From the NCBI RefSeq assembly GCF_023638055.1, contig NZ_JAKRVY010000001.1, forward strand, positions 503,815 through 567,814: a stretch of DNA of 64,000 nucleotides. Reading direction: 5' to 3'. Within the stretch, counting starts at the first letter, position 1; each line of letters starts with the position of its first letter. Position numbers and translations under genes: made by a program. The stretch comes from Natranaeroarchaeum aerophilus (lineage in GTDB: Archaea; Halobacteriota; Halobacteria; Halobacteriales; Natronoarchaeaceae). Positions 9,167 to 18,483 of this stretch are shown here, piece by piece. Below the pieces are notes generated by a model. It searched no databases and was not told where the DNA came from. It saw only the letters and a list, made by a program, of their open reading frames with translations.

Positions 9167-10378
9167 ATGCTCGATGTCGACGATGTACGCGCCGCCCGCG
9201 AACGGGTCCGCGAGACGTCCCGGTGGACGCCGCTCGAATACTCACACACGTTCTCGGAGATGACTGGCGCGAACGTCCATCTGAAACTGGAGACGTTCCA
9301 GCGGACGGGGGCGTTCAAGATCCGCGGTGCGACCAACCGGATCGCCACGCTGAGCGACGAGGAGCGCACGGCTGGCGTCGTCACGGCGAGCGCCGGTAAC
9401 CACGCACAGGGTGTCGCGCTCGCCGCCTCGCGAGCTGGCGTGGACAGCAAGATCGTGATGCCCGAACACGCACCGATCGCGAAAGTAAAAGCGACGAGAA
9501 GCTACGGTGGGGAAGTCGTGCTCCACGGCGTCGACTACAGCGAGGCGGCCGAACGTGCCCACGAGATCGAACACGAAGAGGGCCGGACCTACGTCCACGC
9601 GTTCGACGATCCCGCGATCATGGCAGGACAGGGAACGATCGGCCTCGAAATCGTCGACGACCTGCCCGAGGTCGACACCGTGGTCGTCCCGATCGGTGGC
9701 GGCGGCCTGATCTCGGGGATCGCGACGGCTCTCAAAGGATTCGACCCGGAGATCCGCGTGATCGGCGTGCAGGCCGAAGGCGCATCGAGCGTCGCCCAGT
9801 CCCTGCAGAAAGGCGAGGTCTACGAACGCGAAAGCGTCGACACGATCGCCGATGGGATCGCGACCCGCCGCGTTGGCGACCTGACGTTCGACGTGATCGA
9901 CGAGCGTGTCGACGAGGTGGTCACCGTCGACGACTCCGAGATCGCCGTTGCCCTGACCTATCTGCTCGAACGCTCGAAAACACTCGTCGAGGGGGCGGGC
10001 GCAGTACCGCTGGCAGCGCTACTGAACGGACGATTCGAGTACGACGACGACGAGACGATCGTTCCCTGTCTCTGCGGCGGGAACATCGACCTGAACACGC
10101 TCACGACAGTCATCATGCGCGGGCTGGTCGAGACGGGGCGGTACGTCCGGCTCAAGACGGTGCTCAAGGACCGACCCGGCGCGCTGGAGGACCTGATCGA
10201 CGTGATCGCCACCCAGCAGGCCAACATCTACGCCATCCAGCACGACCGGACCTCGCGGGATATCGGCATGAACGCCGCGGAAGTCGAGCTGGATCTGGAG
10301 ACCAGAGGACCCGACCACGTCGCCGAACTCGTCGCCGGGATGGAAGAGCGTGGCTACGAGGTCGAGTTACTCTCCTGA
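9167..10378 (+). CDS. ilvA: Threonine ammonia-lyase (threonine dehydratase)
   Basis: A 403-residue PLP enzyme that deaminates threonine to 2-oxobutanoate, feeding isoleucine synthesis or threonine breakdown. The PLP lysine lies in TGAFKIRGA. The Asn-His loop is ASAGNHAQGVA and the phosphate-binding loop is PIGGGGLISG. The C-terminal 80 residues form an ACT-like regulatory domain (VRLKTVLKDRPGALEDLIDV). ATG 9167 starts MLDVDDVRAAR, the family's usual N-terminus. The 3' end overlaps the convergent MazG-like gene by 25 bases, and ridA follows on the same strand. Confidence 0.93.
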   Translation: MLDVDDVRAARERVRETSRWTPLEYSHTFSEMTGANVHLKLETFQRTGAFKIRGATNRIATLSDEERTAGVVTASAGNHAQGVALAASRAGVDSKIVMPEHAPIAKVKATRSYGGEVVLHGVDYSEAAERAHEIEHEEGRTYVHAFDDPAIMAGQGTIGLEIVDDLPEVDTVVVPIGGGGLISGIATALKGFDPEIRVIGVQAEGASSVAQSLQKGEVYERESVDTIADGIATRRVGDLTFDVIDERVDEVVTVDDSEIAVALTYLLERSKTLVEGAGAVPLAALLNGRFEYDDDETIVPCLCGGNIDLNTLTTVIMRGLVETGRYVRLKTVLKDRPGALEDLIDVIATQQANIYAIQHDRTSRDIGMNAAEVELDLETRGPDHVAELVAGMEERGYEVELLS

Positions 10379-10701
10379 GAGTCCGACTCGACGGCATCGA
10401 GGACGACTCCGTCGCCGAACCCCCCTCGCTCGCTGGCTTTCTCCTCGCGGAGCGTCTCGATGTCCTCGAACTCGACGCCCCGATGCTCACAGATCGCCCG
10501 GACGACTTCGAGCACGTCCGCGAGCTCTTCGAGTTCGCCGCTCTCGCGGAACTCCGCGGTCTCTTCGTCGAGTTTGTCAGCAAGCCGATCAGCGTACTCG
10601 GCGTCGTCGGCGACGTGAACGACAGGTCGCTCGCCGGTCTCGCGGATGATCTCGGGAATCTTGTCACGTACCAGTTTGTCGTACTCGCGTCGGTCGGTCA
10701 T
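10354..10701 (-). CDS. MazG/PRA-PH-like nucleoside triphosphate pyrophosphohydrolase
   Basis: A 115-residue all-helical protein of the MazG-like family. It opens YDKLVRDKIPEIIRETG and carries the metal-binding acid pattern EETAEF followed by ELADVLEVV. These enzymes cleave NTPs or related nucleotides to the monophosphate plus pyrophosphate, often as house-cleaning. Its end overlaps the end of ilvA by 25 bases on the opposite strand. Confidence 0.82.
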   Translation of the reverse strand: MTDRREYDKLVRDKIPEIIRETGERPVVHVADDAEYADRLADKLDEETAEFRESGELEELADVLEVVRAICEHRGVEFEDIETLREEKASERGGFGDGVVLDAVESDSQESNSTS

Positions 10702-10797
10702 CGGGTGGCCGTTTCTTCCGGTGTCGGTAAGTGGTTTCGCCGTCAGTCCACAGGCGCAACCGGCCGTTTTTTGTCGACGCCGCTCGACGACTCTCGC

Positions 10798-11178
10798 ATG
10801 AAACGCATCGTCAGCACCGACGCCGCACCCGCCGCGGTCGGCGCGTACAGTCAGGCGACCACGAATGGCGACCTGCTCTTTACCGCAGGCCAGATCCCGC
10901 TGACCCCCGATGGGGAGTTACTCGACGACGAGCCGATCGACGTTCAGACCGAGCAGGCTCTGGACAACCTCGTGGCCGTGCTCGACGCCGAGGGGCTCGG
11001 TCCCGAAGACGTCCTGAAGGTGACCGTCTTCCTCGACGATATCGACGACTTCGACGCGATGAACGAGGCGTATGCGGCGTACTTCGAGGACGAGCCGCCA
11101 GCCCGGAGCGCCGTCGGCGTCGACGAGCTCCCGAAGGGTGTCGGCGTCGAGATCGAGGCGATCGCAACACAGCTGTGA
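10798..11178 (+). CDS. ridA: RidA family enamine/imine deaminase
   Basis: A 126-residue RidA (YjgF/YER057c) protein: AAVGAYSQA near the start, the arginine-bearing EPPARSAVGVDELPKG, and EIEAIA at the end. RidA hydrolyses the reactive enamine intermediates released by threonine and serine dehydratases, so its place near ilvA fits a joint role. ATG 10798 gives the canonical MKRIVSTDAAPAAVG start. The stop overlaps the next gene's GTG start (GTGA). Confidence 0.92.
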   Translation: MKRIVSTDAAPAAVGAYSQATTNGDLLFTAGQIPLTPDGELLDDEPIDVQTEQALDNLVAVLDAEGLGPEDVLKVTVFLDDIDDFDAMNEAYAAYFEDEPPARSAVGVDELPKGVGVEIEAIATQL

Positions 11179-11384
11179 GGCCGCGCGTCAAGTCAAGCCT
11201 GCTGTGGGGTGTGGTCGGGGCGCTTGCCTTCCTCGTCCTGAACAACGCCTACGTGCTGGTGCTGGACGGCGAGTTCGTTCCGCTGTGGGGGATCGTCCTC
11301 GTGACCGTGCTGGTCGGCGTCGTCTCCGCGGGCACCACGTACTACAGCGAGGGCTGGTGGTTGAGGCGGAAAGAAAATGCTTAA
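11175..11384 (+). CDS. Small two-helix membrane protein coupled to ridA
   Basis: A 69-residue unrecognised protein with two transmembrane helices (LLWGVVGALAFLVLNNAYVLV and WGIVLVTVLVGVVSAGTTYY) and a basic tail (RRKENA). The GTG start overlaps the ridA stop by GTGA, implying translational coupling. No function can be given. Confidence 0.6.
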   Translation: MRPRVKSSLLWGVVGALAFLVLNNAYVLVLDGEFVPLWGIVLVTVLVGVVSAGTTYYSEGWWLRRKENA

Positions 11385-11411
11385 ACACGGCACGGGGTTA
11401 GGTTGAGACGA

Positions 11412-11493
11412 GCCAGGATGGCCGAATGGTAAGGCGCACGCCTGGAAAGCGTGTTCCCTTTCGGGATTCAGGGTTCAAATCCCTGTCCTGGCG
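11412..11493 (+). tRNA. tRNA-Ser (GGA)
   Basis: An 82-base tRNA with acceptor GCCAGGA paired to TCCTGGC plus discriminator G, the D-arm TGGCCGAATGGTAAGGC, an anticodon loop CTGGAAA with anticodon GGA, and the long variable arm of class II tRNAs. The T-arm is GGGTTCAAATCCC. No intron and no encoded CCA are seen. Two partial copies of its 3' end follow downstream (11616-11639 and 11977-11998), showing that this gene has been an integration site. Confidence 0.95.
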
Positions 11494-11615
11494 TTTTCAC
11501 GGAGACAACACGAACGAGGAGCGATAGCGACGAGTGAGCTGTCTCCGTGAAAACCGAACGAGGGGGATTTGAACCACGGCAGACGCGCGCAACGGATGTG
11601 AGCACGTCTGGCATC

Positions 11616-11639
11616 GGGTACAAATCCCTGTCCTGGCGT
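11616..11639 (+). repeat. Copy of tRNA-Ser 3' end, first (att-like)
   Basis: Twenty-four bases match the tRNA-Ser 3' end (11471-11494) with one mismatch, 19 of them without a break. A direct repeat of a tRNA 3' end is the standard footprint of tyrosine-integrase insertion. Confidence 0.75.
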
Positions 11640-11976
11640 ATTTTGCCACGAACAACCAGGGTGTCATAGAACGCTTCACAAGGTGTTGTTTTCGCAGGTT
11701 CAACGCTGAATTGCCTGTTACATCGTTCTTGCGTATTGAACAGTAGCATTCGTGCGACCGAGCGGTCCGGAGGACCCGGTAGGTCGCACGATTCACCGGA
11801 CGAGCGAAGCGAGTCCGGCTTTTCCACCCATGTTTTTGCCGCGAGCGGTACCGCAGCGAGCACCGCGAGCGAGGATACCCGAGTGGGAAAAAGATGGTCT
11901 GAATTGACCGATTCGGGGCGGTGCTAGCAGGTATGGGAACCGTTGTATGACGCCCTGACGAACAATTCGTGAGTGG

Positions 11977-11998
11977 CAAATCCCTCTCCTGACGTTTT
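11977..11998 (+). repeat. Copy of tRNA-Ser 3' end, second (att-like)
   Basis: Twenty-two bases match 11476-11497 with two mismatches, continuing past the tRNA end into TTTT. It is probably an older att remnant than the copy at 11616. Confidence 0.65.
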
Positions 11999-12092
11999 GA
12001 CTGTGTATCTCCACTCCAGAGAACCTACTGCATCCACTTCGCCACGAATATATTAAAGTATCAACGCTGTATCTGAATCCGAGGGCTTGCAG

Positions 12093-12674
12093 ATGTTCAC
12101 TCTCCTTTCCCTTTTCGTCGTCGCGTTCATCGTCACGAGTCTCGACGATCTCGTCTTCCTGACCGCCTTCTGTGGCTACGAGCGCTATCGGTTTCGCGAG
12201 GTTCTCGTGGGACAGTACGTCGGCTTCGGGGTATTGCTCGCGGTGAGCCTCGTCGGGGGAACGATGGTCGGTAGGCTGTTCAGCGACTACGCACGGTGGC
12301 TTGGCCTGTTCCCGATCGTTGTCGGCGTCGCCTGGTTCCTCCGCTCACGAGCCCACTCGATCGGGACTGGTACCGATCATCAGGCGAGTAGCAACTCGAC
12401 GTCCTGGTCGCGTGCTGGACTGGTCTCCGGTGTTGCGATCACTGACGGCTCCAACAACCTCGCCGTGTACATTCCGCTGTTTGCGGTTCTTGAGCCGGGC
12501 CAGACGGTGTTTGGGGTCGGGATCCTGTTGAGCGCAGTCGGTATCTGGGTGCTCATCGCCAGATGGCTCGCAGATCGTCCCGTACTGGCTACACGGTTCG
12601 AGGAGTACGGGTCTCGACTCGTGTCGTTCGTGCTTGTGGTGATCGGTGTGCTAGTCCTCACCGGTTTACTCTGA
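12093..12674 (+). CDS. CadD-family cadmium resistance-type transporter
   Basis: A 193-residue membrane protein with about six helices. The N-terminal VTSLDDLVFLTAFCG and internal AITDGSNNLAVYIPLFA are the paired acidic/Asn motifs of the CadD/LysE-like family. Members export cadmium or other cations or small solutes; the substrate here is not shown. The ATG at 12093 is taken, with an in-frame TTG two codons upstream as the alternative. Its end overlaps the convergent gene by 9 bases. Confidence 0.75.
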   Translation: MFTLLSLFVVAFIVTSLDDLVFLTAFCGYERYRFREVLVGQYVGFGVLLAVSLVGGTMVGRLFSDYARWLGLFPIVVGVAWFLRSRAHSIGTGTDHQASSNSTSWSRAGLVSGVAITDGSNNLAVYIPLFAVLEPGQTVFGVGILLSAVGIWVLIARWLADRPVLATRFEEYGSRLVSFVLVVIGVLVLTGLL

Positions 12675-13040
12675 GCGTTCCGGGATGTCGGGCGTATCAG
12701 CGCGCTCGGTCGGAACGGTGTCGAACGAGTCCGCACCATCGAGAGCGAGGTGAAAAAACAATCCTGCTGTAAACGCTAATGCGACTGCAACACCGACGAG
12801 TTCGAACAGGAGCGATCGCTCGAATAACAACGGGGCAGTCAACGAGAGCACGGTCGCCTCAAGGAGAACGATACCCTCCGAGACTGCGAGCAATCGCATC
12901 ATTGCAGTCGATACGATCGCGATAGTCACGACGATACCTGCAAGGGCAAACACTGTGAACTCGAACGATCGATACCCAGCGACAACACCGACTGTGATGA
13001 CCGACATGATCCCAAGTGCGAGCAGATTCTCCCTGTGCAT
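12666..13040 (-). CDS. Hypothetical four-helix membrane protein
   Basis: A 124-residue unrecognised protein made almost wholly of four hydrophobic helices, with a polar tail ending DTPDIPERSE. ATG 13040 (MHRENLLALGIMSV) is the likely start. It is convergent with the CadD-like gene. No catalytic motif is visible. Confidence 0.55.
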   Translation of the reverse strand: MHRENLLALGIMSVITVGVVAGYRSFEFTVFALAGIVVTIAIVSTAMMRLLAVSEGIVLLEATVLSLTAPLLFERSLLFELVGVAVALAFTAGLFFHLALDGADSFDTVPTERADTPDIPERSE

Positions 13041-13165
13041 GCGATCTATTATAATCCTATACGCCGTCAAATATATAGTCGATTCGGCGAGCAAGGGTGT
13101 TCCGGCTCTGTCGGCTCAGCTCGTGTCCCCGAAACGTTCTTTCCTGCACTCTTCGATCATCAACT

Positions 13166-13444
13166 ATGTCTCCCACGGTCGACGAACTCAGAAACGAGAT
13201 TCGCGTCGAAACGGGCCGATACGAGCGCGTCGAATCGACTGCCTTCACCAAGGAAGCGCTGGCAGCGATCTGTGAGGCGGTTGGCTACGAGATCGGTCCG
13301 GGATCGCTCCCGCCGAAACCCGACATGCGGGCGGGGATCCTGTTCTCTATCGGTGAACTCGACGAGAACGATCCCGAGGAAGCCTCAGGAGCGTTCCGGA
13401 AAGCGCAACTGGAAGCGATCGCCGAGGCACTTCGCGAGGAGTAG
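13166..13444 (+). CDS. Hypothetical small acidic protein
   Basis: A 92-residue acidic, mostly helical protein (MSPTVDELRNEIRVETGRYE) with a short central DMRAGILFSIGELDEN. It is not recognised. The stop is 2 bases from the end of the convergent histidine-kinase gene. A leading helix with regularly spaced charged residues suggests a nucleic-acid or protein-binding role, but this is a guess. Confidence 0.55.
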   Translation: MSPTVDELRNEIRVETGRYERVESTAFTKEALAAICEAVGYEIGPGSLPPKPDMRAGILFSIGELDENDPEEASGAFRKAQLEAIAEALREE

Positions 13445-13446
13445 GT

Positions 13447-15096
13447 TCACGATTCGATCTCAAATCGAGCACCGCCGGTTTCGCTGTCGGTGACGGTGAT
13501 CGACCAGTCGTGTGCGCCGACGATGGCGTCGACGATTGCGAGACCGAAGCCGGTGCCGTCGTCCTCGGTTGTGAACCCTCGCTCGAAGATTTCTTCGCGC
13601 ATCTCCTCCGGGATTCCCGGCCCGTGGTCGGCGACGTAGAACCCGCCAGAGTCGAGCGTTCCGACGCGGATCGTGGGGGTGTCACCTCCGTGCTCTACAC
13701 TGTTGCGAAACAGGTTCTCGAACAGGCGAGTGAGCCGGTCCTCGTTGGCGACGAGTGTCGATGACGATTCGATCTCGATCGCTGCCCCGCCAGTGTCGAC
13801 GTGTTCCCACGCGGCGGTGGCGACGTGTTCGAGTTCGACCTCCCAGAGGTCCGCCTCGTCCATGCGCTGGCCGGAGCGAGCAAAGGAGAGCGATTCGTCG
13901 ATGATCGTTCGCATCCGGTCGAGGCTGTCGGCGACGATCTCGACGCGGTCGGTGTCGGCCTCGCGCTCGACGAGTTCGATCCCGCTTTCGGCGACGGTGA
14001 GGGGGTTGCGAAGGTCGTGTGAGACCGTGCTGGCGAACTGTTCCATGTGCTCGCTCTGTCGTTCGAGTTCGCGGCGCTGTTTTCGGCGCGTCGTCTCGTC
14101 GCGGAAGATCAGGAGATGGCCGCGCTGGGATGGATCGTCGGGCAGCGGTGTAACGTCGAGCAAGTAGTATCGCTGATCGCCATCCTCGCCGATCGTCAGT
14201 TCGTGGGTTCCCGGCTCGGCGGAGAACCACGCATCGTCCGGTTCCGTTGGGAGAACAGCAGAGAGTGACTTCCCGAGCGGTTCCTCGGCCGTGAGCAGAT
14301 CCTCGGCCGCCGGGTTGATGTCGGTGACCAGTCGCTCGTCGTTGACCGCGATGACTGCATCCCGCATCGCGGTCATGACGGTGTCAGTCTCGACGGGATA
14401 GATATCGAACAGCTGGTGCCGGTAGAGCGCCCAGCCGATGAGGCCGCTGCCGAGCCCGAAGCCGAGCGCCGTCACGTCGGCACTGCCGAGCGGGAAGGTC
14501 CCGAACGTCGATCCGGCACTCAGGACGACGGCGAGGCTGCCGCCAGCGAGCAGGATCGCGGGCTGGGACTGGTGGGCGTTCCGGGCGTTGACAAGCACCT
14601 GCAGTAGCAACACCATCCCTCCCAGAACGAGCGCGGCGGCAAGCGCGAGGTGAACGATGTACACCGGCCCGGCCGTCGTTTCGACAGTCGGTGCGACGCC
14701 GTCCTGTAGCGTGACCGCTTCCCAGACGAGTTGATGGCTGGCGTTCGTCAGCGTCAGTCCTGCGACGATCGCGGCTTCCGTGAGCACGATCGCGGTGACT
14801 GGCCGGACGTACTGGGAGTACAGGTCGGTGTACCGGAGCGTGAACACGAACCAGAGCGCAGGGACGAACGCGGCAATGCTCCAGCGGACCTTCTGCCAGA
14901 CGAGCCACGAGTCCGGTGATGACGCGGTCAGAATCGCGAGCGCGTCGACGAACGCCCACGTGGCGATCGCAAACAGGAGCGCAATAAATGCGCGTGCGCC
15001 ACGCTGGTTGCGCCGCGACCAGACCCAGGTAGCGACGGCGAGTGAGACCCCGCCGGAGAGGACGTACAGGAGCGCGTATGCTATCGTGTCGACCAT
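13447..15096 (-). CDS. 7TM-PAS sensor histidine kinase
   Basis: A 549-residue sensor kinase. Residues 1-220 hold seven transmembrane helices of the archaeal 7TM histidine-kinase N-terminal type. A PAS domain follows (MRDAVIAVNDERLVTDINPAA), then the HisKA H-box (VSHDLRNPL, phospho-acceptor His) and the ATPase domain with N-box (ENLFRNSVEHG), G1 (DHGPGIPEE) and G2 (GFGLAIVDAIV). It should sense a membrane or intracellular cue and autophosphorylate; no partner response regulator lies beside it. ATG 15096 places the first helix at the N-terminus. Confidence 0.9.
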   Translation of the reverse strand: MVDTIAYALLYVLSGGVSLAVATWVWSRRNQRGARAFIALLFAIATWAFVDALAILTASSPDSWLVWQKVRWSIAAFVPALWFVFTLRYTDLYSQYVRPVTAIVLTEAAIVAGLTLTNASHQLVWEAVTLQDGVAPTVETTAGPVYIVHLALAAALVLGGMVLLLQVLVNARNAHQSQPAILLAGGSLAVVLSAGSTFGTFPLGSADVTALGFGLGSGLIGWALYRHQLFDIYPVETDTVMTAMRDAVIAVNDERLVTDINPAAEDLLTAEEPLGKSLSAVLPTEPDDAWFSAEPGTHELTIGEDGDQRYYLLDVTPLPDDPSQRGHLLIFRDETTRRKQRRELERQSEHMEQFASTVSHDLRNPLTVAESGIELVEREADTDRVEIVADSLDRMRTIIDESLSFARSGQRMDEADLWEVELEHVATAAWEHVDTGGAAIEIESSSTLVANEDRLTRLFENLFRNSVEHGGDTPTIRVGTLDSGGFYVADHGPGIPEEMREEIFERGFTTEDDGTGFGLAIVDAIVGAHDWSITVTDSETGGARFEIES

Positions 15097-15338
15097 CGCG
15101 TCGGCGTAGGTTTCTCCGGTCGTCCTATCAGTCTTTGGGCAGGGACGATCGCACCTGCTTGCGCTCCGTACCACTCGGCGGATGGCTGAGTATATAAACC
15201 GCCATGCATGTTAGTCTGTCTCGAATCTCGAACGAAACTCATTCCCGGATTGTATACCGGCCACGATGTCGATATATCTGGTTTTGTGTCGAATCAATAC
15301 GTTTGCTATGACTGGCTACTAACACTAGAAAAGACAGG

Positions 15339-15346
15339 TTTATATA
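15339..15346 (+). promoter_or_regulatory. TATA box of the thermosome gene
   Basis: TTTATATA lies 27-34 bases upstream of the thermosome ATG at 15374. With normal archaeal spacing transcription would start at or within a few bases of the ATG, giving a leaderless or nearly leaderless mRNA. Confidence 0.7.
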
Positions 15347-15373
15347 GAATCGCAATCAACCAAACTCTTGACT

Positions 15374-17041
15374 ATGAGCCAGCGAATGCAGCAAGGGCAG
15401 CCGATGATCGTAATGGGTGAAGACGCACAGCGCGTGCAGGATCGCGACGCGCAGGACTACAACATTTCTGCCGCACGCGCGGTTGCGCAGTCCGTTCGCT
15501 CGACGCTCGGCCCGAAAGGGATGGACAAGATGCTCGTCGATTCGATGGGCAACGTGACGATTACGAACGACGGTGTCACCATCCTCAAGGAGATGGATAT
15601 CGACAACCCGACGGCCGAGATGATCGTCGAAGTCGCCGAAACGCAGGAGGACGAGGCGGGCGACGGGACGACGACCGCCGTCTCGGTTGCGGGCGAACTG
15701 CTGAAAAACGCCGAGGATCTCCTCGAACAGGATATCCACCCGACGGCGATCATCAAGGGCTTCCACCTCGCGAGCGAGCAGGCGCGCGAGGAGGTCGGCG
15801 ATATTTCCGATGATGTCGATCCCGACGACGAGGACCTGCTTCGTTCGGTCGCGGAGACATCGATGACCGGCAAGGGCGCGGAGCTCAACAAAGAACACCT
15901 CGCACAGCTGATCGTCGATGCGGTACAGAAAGTCACCGTCGAGGATGATGAGGGGGGGCACGTCGTCGATCTGGAGTTCCTCAACATCGAGACACAGACA
16001 GGTCGCGCCGCCGGCGAGTCCGACCTGCTTTCCGGTGCGGTCGTCAGCAAGGATCCCGTCCATGACAACATGCCGAGCGAGGTCGAGGACGCCGACATCA
16101 TGCTGCTCGACTCGCCGATCGAGGTCGACGAGGCCGACACCGACACGGAGGTCAGCGTCACCGACCCGAGTCAGCTTCAGCAGTTCCTCGACCGCGAGGA
16201 AGACGAGATCAAAGAGAAAGTCGAAGCGATCGTCGACTCCGGCGCTGACGTCGTCTTCTGTCAGAAGGGCATCGACGACCTCGCCCAGCACTACCTCGCC
16301 AAGGAGGGCATTCTCGCCGTCCGCCGAGCCAAGAAGTCCGATATCGAGTTCCTTACGGAAGTGCTCGAAGCGAACGTCGTCTCGGACCTCTCCTCGGTCG
16401 ACCCTGCCGATCTCGGCCACGGCGACGTCGTCCGCGGTGAGGACGACGACCTCTTCTACGTCTCCGGTGACGGGCACGGCGTGACGCTTCTGCTTCGCGG
16501 CTCGACCGACCACGTCGTCGACGAGCTCGAACGCGGTATCAGCGATGCACTCGATGTCGTCGCCCAGACGGTCTCCGACGGCCGCGTGGTCGCCGGTGGC
16601 GGCGCGATCGAGGTCGAGGTCGCCCGACGTCTGCGTGACTACGCTGACGGCGTCTCCGGCCGCGAACAGCTCGCAGTCGAGGCGTATGCCGATGCGCTCG
16701 AACTCGTCCCCCGCGTGCTCGCCGAGAACGCCGGCCTGGACTCCATCGACACGCTCGTCGACCTGCGCGCGGCCCACGAGGACGGCCAGACGCGCGCCGG
16801 CCTGAACGTCTTCTCCGGTGACGTCGTCGACACGCACGACGCGGGCGTCGTCGAGCCGGCCCACGCCAAAGAGCAGGCGCTGACCTCCGCTACGGAGGCC
16901 GCGAACCTCGTGCTCAAGATCGACGACATCATCTCTGCCGGCGAGCTGTCGACCGACAAGGGCGACGACGAGGCAGGCGGCCCCGGCGGTGCGCCCGGCG
17001 GCATGGGCGGTATGGGCGGTGGCATGGGCGGCATGATGTAG
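15374..17041 (+). CDS. Thermosome subunit (group II chaperonin)
   Basis: A 555-residue group II chaperonin subunit that folds proteins in an ATP-driven double ring. Motifs include [30 protein letters not shown], and the ATP-binding [15 protein letters not shown] near residue 90. The helical protrusion is in the middle, and [20 protein letters not shown] lies in the second equatorial part. The tail is a Gly/Met-rich repeat ([14 protein letters not shown]). ATG 15374 is chosen over an in-frame TTG two codons earlier. Which haloarchaeal paralogue (thsA, thsB or thsC) it is cannot be settled here. Confidence 0.95.
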   Translation: MSQRMQQGQPMIVMGEDAQRVQDRDAQDYNISAARAVAQSVRSTLGPKGMDKMLVDSMGNVTITNDGVTILKEMDIDNPTAEMIVEVAETQEDEAGDGTTTAVSVAGELLKNAEDLLEQDIHPTAIIKGFHLASEQAREEVGDISDDVDPDDEDLLRSVAETSMTGKGAELNKEHLAQLIVDAVQKVTVEDDEGGHVVDLEFLNIETQTGRAAGESDLLSGAVVSKDPVHDNMPSEVEDADIMLLDSPIEVDEADTDTEVSVTDPSQLQQFLDREEDEIKEKVEAIVDSGADVVFCQKGIDDLAQHYLAKEGILAVRRAKKSDIEFLTEVLEANVVSDLSSVDPADLGHGDVVRGEDDDLFYVSGDGHGVTLLLRGSTDHVVDELERGISDALDVVAQTVSDGRVVAGGGAIEVEVARRLRDYADGVSGREQLAVEAYADALELVPRVLAENAGLDSIDTLVDLRAAHEDGQTRAGLNVFSGDVVDTHDAGVVEPAHAKEQALTSATEAANLVLKIDDIISAGELSTDKGDDEAGGPGGAPGGMGGMGGGMGGMM

Positions 17042-17168
17042 GCCGACCGCACGCCCACTGAGTCGTTTTGTAGCGTCTTCGTATCGCTGACCAATACTCT
17101 ATCTCTCCCCGTTTTACTCACGATTGGTGCAGACAAAATATATCTGGCTGGACACCGTCTGCCGAGCT

Positions 17169-17891
17169 ATGGCAGACCCGTTCGGCCACGCCATTCATGA
17201 TCACTATCACGGGACACGCTCGGAGCCGCTCGTGCAGCGTGACGGAGAGCAGCGGCTCGATCATCCGATCGAGGCGTTCTACTTCGAGCCCTACGAGGCT
17301 GGGGACGATCCGTGGCTCGAAACATGGCTCGACGGTCCGCTGCTCGACATGGGCGCAGGGGCGGGGAGACACGTCCGCTATTTCCAGTCTCGCTTTGAGA
17401 CGGTCGGGATCGAGCACAGCGAGCCGCTCGTCGAGACGATGCGTGATCGGGGCGTCGAGGATGCCCGGCTGGCCGATATGTTCGTCCTTCGGGACTCGTT
17501 CGAGGCGGATCGGTTCGGGTCGGCGCTCGCGTACGGCACCCAACTCGGCCTCGCCCGGTCGATGGCTGGCCTCCGGACGTTCCTCGCCGACCTTGCATAC
17601 GTCACGACGCGGGATGGGACGGCGGTGCTAGACTGCTACGATCCCACGCAGGCGGCGACCGAGGAACTTCTTGGGTATCGCTCCGATCCGACCCCGGGAC
17701 TCGCCTATCGGCTCTTTCAGTTCGAGTACGACGGCGTCCTCGGGCGGCCGCTGCTGTTCAGGCTGTTCAGTCCCGATCGGGTTCGCGAAGCGACGACCGG
17801 GACGGGCTGGACCGTCGTCGACGTCGACCACGGGGACGGTGATACCGCACACTATCGGATCGCACTCGAAAAGCGGGGATCGAGCGACTGA
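17169..17891 (+). CDS. SAM-dependent methyltransferase, class I
   Basis: A 240-residue class I methyltransferase-like protein. Motif I is LLDMGAGAGRHVRYF, followed by VGIEHSEPLVETM, which matches the acidic ribose-binding position. A later strand (GTAVLDCYDP) fits motif post-III. The substrate is unknown. The gene lies just downstream of the thermosome and is convergent with lrp, ending 3 bases before it. ATG 17169 begins MADPFGHAIHDHYHG. Confidence 0.8.
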   Translation: MADPFGHAIHDHYHGTRSEPLVQRDGEQRLDHPIEAFYFEPYEAGDDPWLETWLDGPLLDMGAGAGRHVRYFQSRFETVGIEHSEPLVETMRDRGVEDARLADMFVLRDSFEADRFGSALAYGTQLGLARSMAGLRTFLADLAYVTTRDGTAVLDCYDPTQAATEELLGYRSDPTPGLAYRLFQFEYDGVLGRPLLFRLFSPDRVREATTGTGWTVVDVDHGDGDTAHYRIALEKRGSSD

Positions 17892-17894
17892 AGC

Positions 17895-18356
17895 CTACTC
17901 CCGGTCGACGTCCAGCTCGAACTGGTCGTTCTCGCTGGTCGCATTGAGGACGACGCTCGTGTTCGATTCACGGATGTCGGGGTCGGTGAGCAACGTTTTG
18001 ATCTGCTCGTTCATTCCGTCAGTATCCTCGAATTTTCCGATGGCGATGATATCGTAGCCGCCAGTCACCTCGTAAACGCTGATCATTTGCTTTTCCTGTT
18101 CGAGCCGTTCGGTGATGTCCGGGAGCGCGTTCCCCTCGACTTTGAGCTGCAGGATCGCGGTGACGTCGTAGTCGAGCTTGCCGTAGTTGACCTTCGGCGT
18201 GTATCCCTCGATGACACCGTCTTCTTCCAGATCGCTGAGGTGGTTCGAGACGGTGGTGACGGAGACGTCGAGCTCTTCGGCGAGGCTTCTGAGACTGGCT
18301 CGGCCGTCGCCCAGAAGTGCATTCACTAGTTTTGCATCCAGATTTTCGTACGTCAT
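17895..18356 (-). CDS. lrp: Lrp/AsnC-type transcription regulator
   Basis: A 153-residue Lrp/AsnC regulator. An N-terminal winged helix ([26 protein letters not shown], read in two parts) is joined to a RAM/AsnC ligand-sensing domain ([15 protein letters not shown] and [15 protein letters not shown]). It is divergent from glnA across 127 bases, an arrangement known in haloarchaea, where this Lrp regulates glutamine synthetase. An A/T-rich minus-strand TATA at 18381-18390 places the transcript start at about the ATG (18356). Confidence 0.88.
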   Translation of the reverse strand: MTYENLDAKLVNALLGDGRASLRSLAEELDVSVTTVSNHLSDLEEDGVIEGYTPKVNYGKLDYDVTAILQLKVEGNALPDITERLEQEKQMISVYEVTGGYDIIAIGKFEDTDGMNEQIKTLLTDPDIRESNTSVVLNATSENDQFELDVDRE

Positions 18357-18380
18357 TGTACTCCCCAATCCACTCCAGCC

Positions 18381-18451
18381 ATTATAATTTTACGAATATG
18401 CAATTTCTCAGCGAGCGCGGTAGAATTGCGCAGAACAGTAGGGCTTTAATA
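18381..18451. promoter_or_regulatory. Divergent lrp/glnA promoter region with inverted repeat
   Basis: It contains a minus-strand TATA (18381-18390) for lrp and a plus-strand TTTAATA (18445-18451) for glnA. Between them is a spaced inverted repeat (GCAATT 18400-18405, AATTGC 18424-18429), a plausible Lrp-binding site. Binding is inferred only from symmetry and position. Confidence 0.5.
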
Positions 18452-18483
18452 CTGGCTATCTACAGATACACTGACGACAAAAC

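Larger units (their letters stand above)
11494..12092. other. Non-coding remnant zone behind tRNA-Ser
   Basis: Nearly 600 bases with no credible gene. It holds a 13-bp perfect inverted repeat (11494-11506 with 11541-11553, TTTTCACGGAGAC), two decayed copies of the tRNA 3' end, another inverted repeat (GTGCGACC/GGTCGCAC near 11752-11790), and a TATA-like run near 12047 that may serve the next gene. This is what is left when integrated elements at a tRNA decay. Confidence 0.6.

Noticed and set aside
11468-11863. Minus-strand ORFs behind tRNA-Ser
   Set aside because: They overlap the tRNA, its decayed copies and inverted repeats, and lack the acidic composition of haloarchaeal proteins.
15356-16864. 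Long open frame opposite the thermosome gene
   Set aside because: It mirrors the codon pattern of the thermosome gene; high-GC coding DNA gives such open antisense frames. The same applies to long antisense frames over citZ, glnA, the MFS gene, the P-type ATPase, UvrA and the spike.
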